Origin: a bacterium
GTDB lineage: Bacteria; Patescibacteriota; Minisyncoccia; Moranbacterales; DUUL01
NCBI GenBank assembly: GCA_018675685.1
Contig: JABGXP010000010.1
Location: 113,427 to 149,889 of the forward strand
Direction of reading: 5' to 3'
Length of the DNA stretch: 36,463 nucleotides
This document shows positions 34,797 through 36,463 of this stretch, piece after piece (position 1 is the stretch's first letter; every line of letters starts with the position of its first letter). Below the pieces are notes generated by a model that was given only the letters and a program-made list of their open reading frames with translations, made no database searches and was not told the DNA's origin. The position numbers were made by a program, and so were the translations under genes.

Positions 34797-35540
34797 ATGT
34801 TTGCTCACAAAAAATGGATTGGTCTGGTGGTTTTTCTGTTGGGATTTTTCTTGGTAAGTGAAGCTTTGGCAGATGCTTGGTGGGGGAAAGGATATCGATC
34901 ACCTGAGTGGGTTGTTGCTAATGGGGGAACTATTTTGCATTACACATCAGAGCGTAGCAAGGGTGACGTTGTTGTTGATCTATACACAGCTTCTGGTGAC
35001 GTGATTGAAACAGAAAGAGGAAGTAAAGGTGTCTTTGACGATGGTTTGGCAGGGCAAGCATATTATTTAAAAATAAAAGACAGGAAAGAGAAGTTTAAAT
35101 CACCAGTCTTTACGATGAAAAAAGGGAGCACTAATCGTGTGGTGTTGAAATTCAAAAAGGAAAAAACAGCTTTTGTTTTTGGGGCAGCAACCGGAAGAGT
35201 GGCAGTGCAGAAAAAACTTCCAGTACCAGTGCTAAAGCCAAAGCCTGCAGCGCAAGAATCGATAGAAAACAAGACAGAGGCTGAAGAAATACAGGAACCC
35301 CAAAAGGAAGTAGTAGCAGTGGTAGATAAAAAGTTCCTGGAAAATCAAAAAGTGCTGGGAGTGCGATATGAGCAACTTCCAAAATATGAAACAAATGCAG
35401 CTATTACAAAGACTAGGCTGGAGAAAAAAGAGGAATATACCCCCATCTTCAACATTGCTTCTTTTGCGACAGTTCTTTTATTAGCGGGTGTTGCATTTTT
35501 CTTGCAACATGTTCGTTCCAAAGAAACACGTCGGGAATAG
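34797..35540 (+). CDS. Exported protein with C-terminal TM anchor, hypothetical
   Basis: Signal peptide MFAHKKWIGLVVFLLGFFLVSEALADA; C-terminal FNIASFATVLLLAGVAFFLQHVRSKETRRE. Confidence 0.75.
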   Translation: MFAHKKWIGLVVFLLGFFLVSEALADAWWGKGYRSPEWVVANGGTILHYTSERSKGDVVVDLYTASGDVIETERGSKGVFDDGLAGQAYYLKIKDRKEKFKSPVFTMKKGSTNRVVLKFKKEKTAFVFGAATGRVAVQKKLPVPVLKPKPAAQESIENKTEAEEIQEPQKEVVAVVDKKFLENQKVLGVRYEQLPKYETNAAITKTRLEKKEEYTPIFNIASFATVLLLAGVAFFLQHVRSKETRRE

Positions 35541-35602
35541 AGTTTTTGAAAAAAGTGATTTATATAGCAACTTATATAAAAAAATCATATAATGAAAATA
35601 AT

Positions 35603-36316
35603 ATGAATCTATTTAGAAAAATCATGCTAGTTTGGTTAATAATTGGTTTTTTATTTTGGACCATTTACATGATTACAGTTAAAGATGTTGAGAAATTAAT
35701 TTATTATCGTTTTATTTATCTCTATACCATTGTATTAATAATAGGTCCAATAATATGGTTTAAGAGAAGTAAAATCAAAGAAAGACTACTCAATTATAAT
35801 AAATTCAATAATCTTACAAAATTTTTGTTACTAGGAATGTCCGTAGTAATATTTGAAGAAATAATTGCTGGGTCTGTTCATCATTTAACTGAACCTTTTA
35901 ATGTAGTTGTTCTGATGCAAAGAGTGGGTCAATTTTGTTTCTTGAACCTTTTTACATTTACTGGTTTTTACTTCGCATGGTTTTTTCTAATTAGAAAATT
36001 TAAATATTCATTCCAAGAAGTTTTTTTCCTTGCAGGTTTTTGGGGGTTATATGCAGAAAAAATTATTTTTTCGTCATTAGTAAATCCTATATATTTCGTT
36101 ACAATAGCTCCAATTTTCATATTTGTTTATGGAATAATGATCACCTTGCCAATGTTAAGTGTAAATTTTGCAGGCAATAAAAGATTGCATCCATTATTAA
36201 AATATACATTACCGTATGTGGTTATGTTTATATTCTCAATAGTTCCAATTGCGATTTTATATTATTTGAGAATACAATTTCCCGGTTTATTTCCTCCTAC
36301 AGAAATGATACCCTAA
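35603..36316 (+). CDS. Polytopic membrane protein, hypothetical
   Basis: About six to seven hydrophobic helices; internal ATG at 35603 preferred over the TTG at 35546. Confidence 0.65.
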   Translation: MNLFRKIMLVWLIIGFLFWTIYMITVKDVEKLIYYRFIYLYTIVLIIGPIIWFKRSKIKERLLNYNKFNNLTKFLLLGMSVVIFEEIIAGSVHHLTEPFNVVVLMQRVGQFCFLNLFTFTGFYFAWFFLIRKFKYSFQEVFFLAGFWGLYAEKIIFSSLVNPIYFVTIAPIFIFVYGIMITLPMLSVNFAGNKRLHPLLKYTLPYVVMFIFSIVPIAILYYLRIQFPGLFPPTEMIP

Positions 36317-36351
36317 TGTTGGATGAAATCCAGTTTATTGAGACTAGCTTT

Positions 36352-36461
36352 TGCGAAATGAGTGTATAGAAAAAACGCTCCTAAAACTTCTTTTCCAATG
36401 TGCGAACAAGAAGAAATATGGGATGGGCCCGGGCGTACCTGCCTTTATACCTCATTTCGCA
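36352..36461. other. Inverted-repeat-bounded element of unknown function at the window edge
   Basis: TGCGAAATGAGTGTATA ... TATACCTCATTTCGCA arms around a GC-richer core (GGGATGGGCCCGGGCGTACCTGCC). Confidence 0.5.
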
Positions 36462-36463
36462 TC

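Noticed and set aside
1-36463. Alternative genetic code (UGA as Gly, known in some CPR)
   Set aside because: TGA serves as a stop in the FtsQ-like and giant ORFs, and conserved proteins read correctly in the standard code.
1-36463. CRISPR array, transposase or prophage
   Set aside because: No regularly spaced repeats, integrase/transposase motifs or phage structural genes were recognised.

Overview
This is an AT-rich, gene-dense window. Its gene content suggests a Patescibacteria/CPR genome: DUF4012-like, DUF5663-like and VirD4-like proteins, small charged hypotheticals, and few long intergenic gaps. That lineage call is inference; no rRNA or tRNA was seen. Recognisable genes are an L,D-transpeptidase (5' truncated), LysRS, a nucleoside 2-deoxyribosyltransferase-like protein, a 2H/LigT phosphoesterase, SerRS, an HD-domain protein, D-Ala-D-Ala ligase, an aminotransferase, a Mur-ligase-like protein, an FtsQ-like protein, two GT39-like membrane glycosyltransferases, an aldose-1-epimerase-like protein, an orphan receiver domain, a VirD4/TraG-like ATPase, TsaD, Lgt, a calcineurin-like protein, a DUF4012-like protein and an MGMT-like protein. 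The strongest candidate for an undescribed system is the four-gene unit at 19571-28442. It encodes a 1784-aa repeat/coiled-coil protein with Gly-zipper hydrophobic segments and a possible LysM-like segment, a DUF5663-like protein, a VH-repeat protein and a VirD4-like ATPase, bracketed by interlocking divergent promoters and a perfect terminator hairpin. Other points of interest are a calcineurin-fold protein that appears to have lost all its metal ligands, a Mur ligase with a damaged P-loop and no C-terminal domain, and two distinct classes of translation start (A-rich leader versus strong Shine-Dalgarno). The SD class consists mostly of small genes with near-consensus promoters and includes two sORFs not called as such in the supplied track. 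An inverted-repeat element at the right edge is unexplained.
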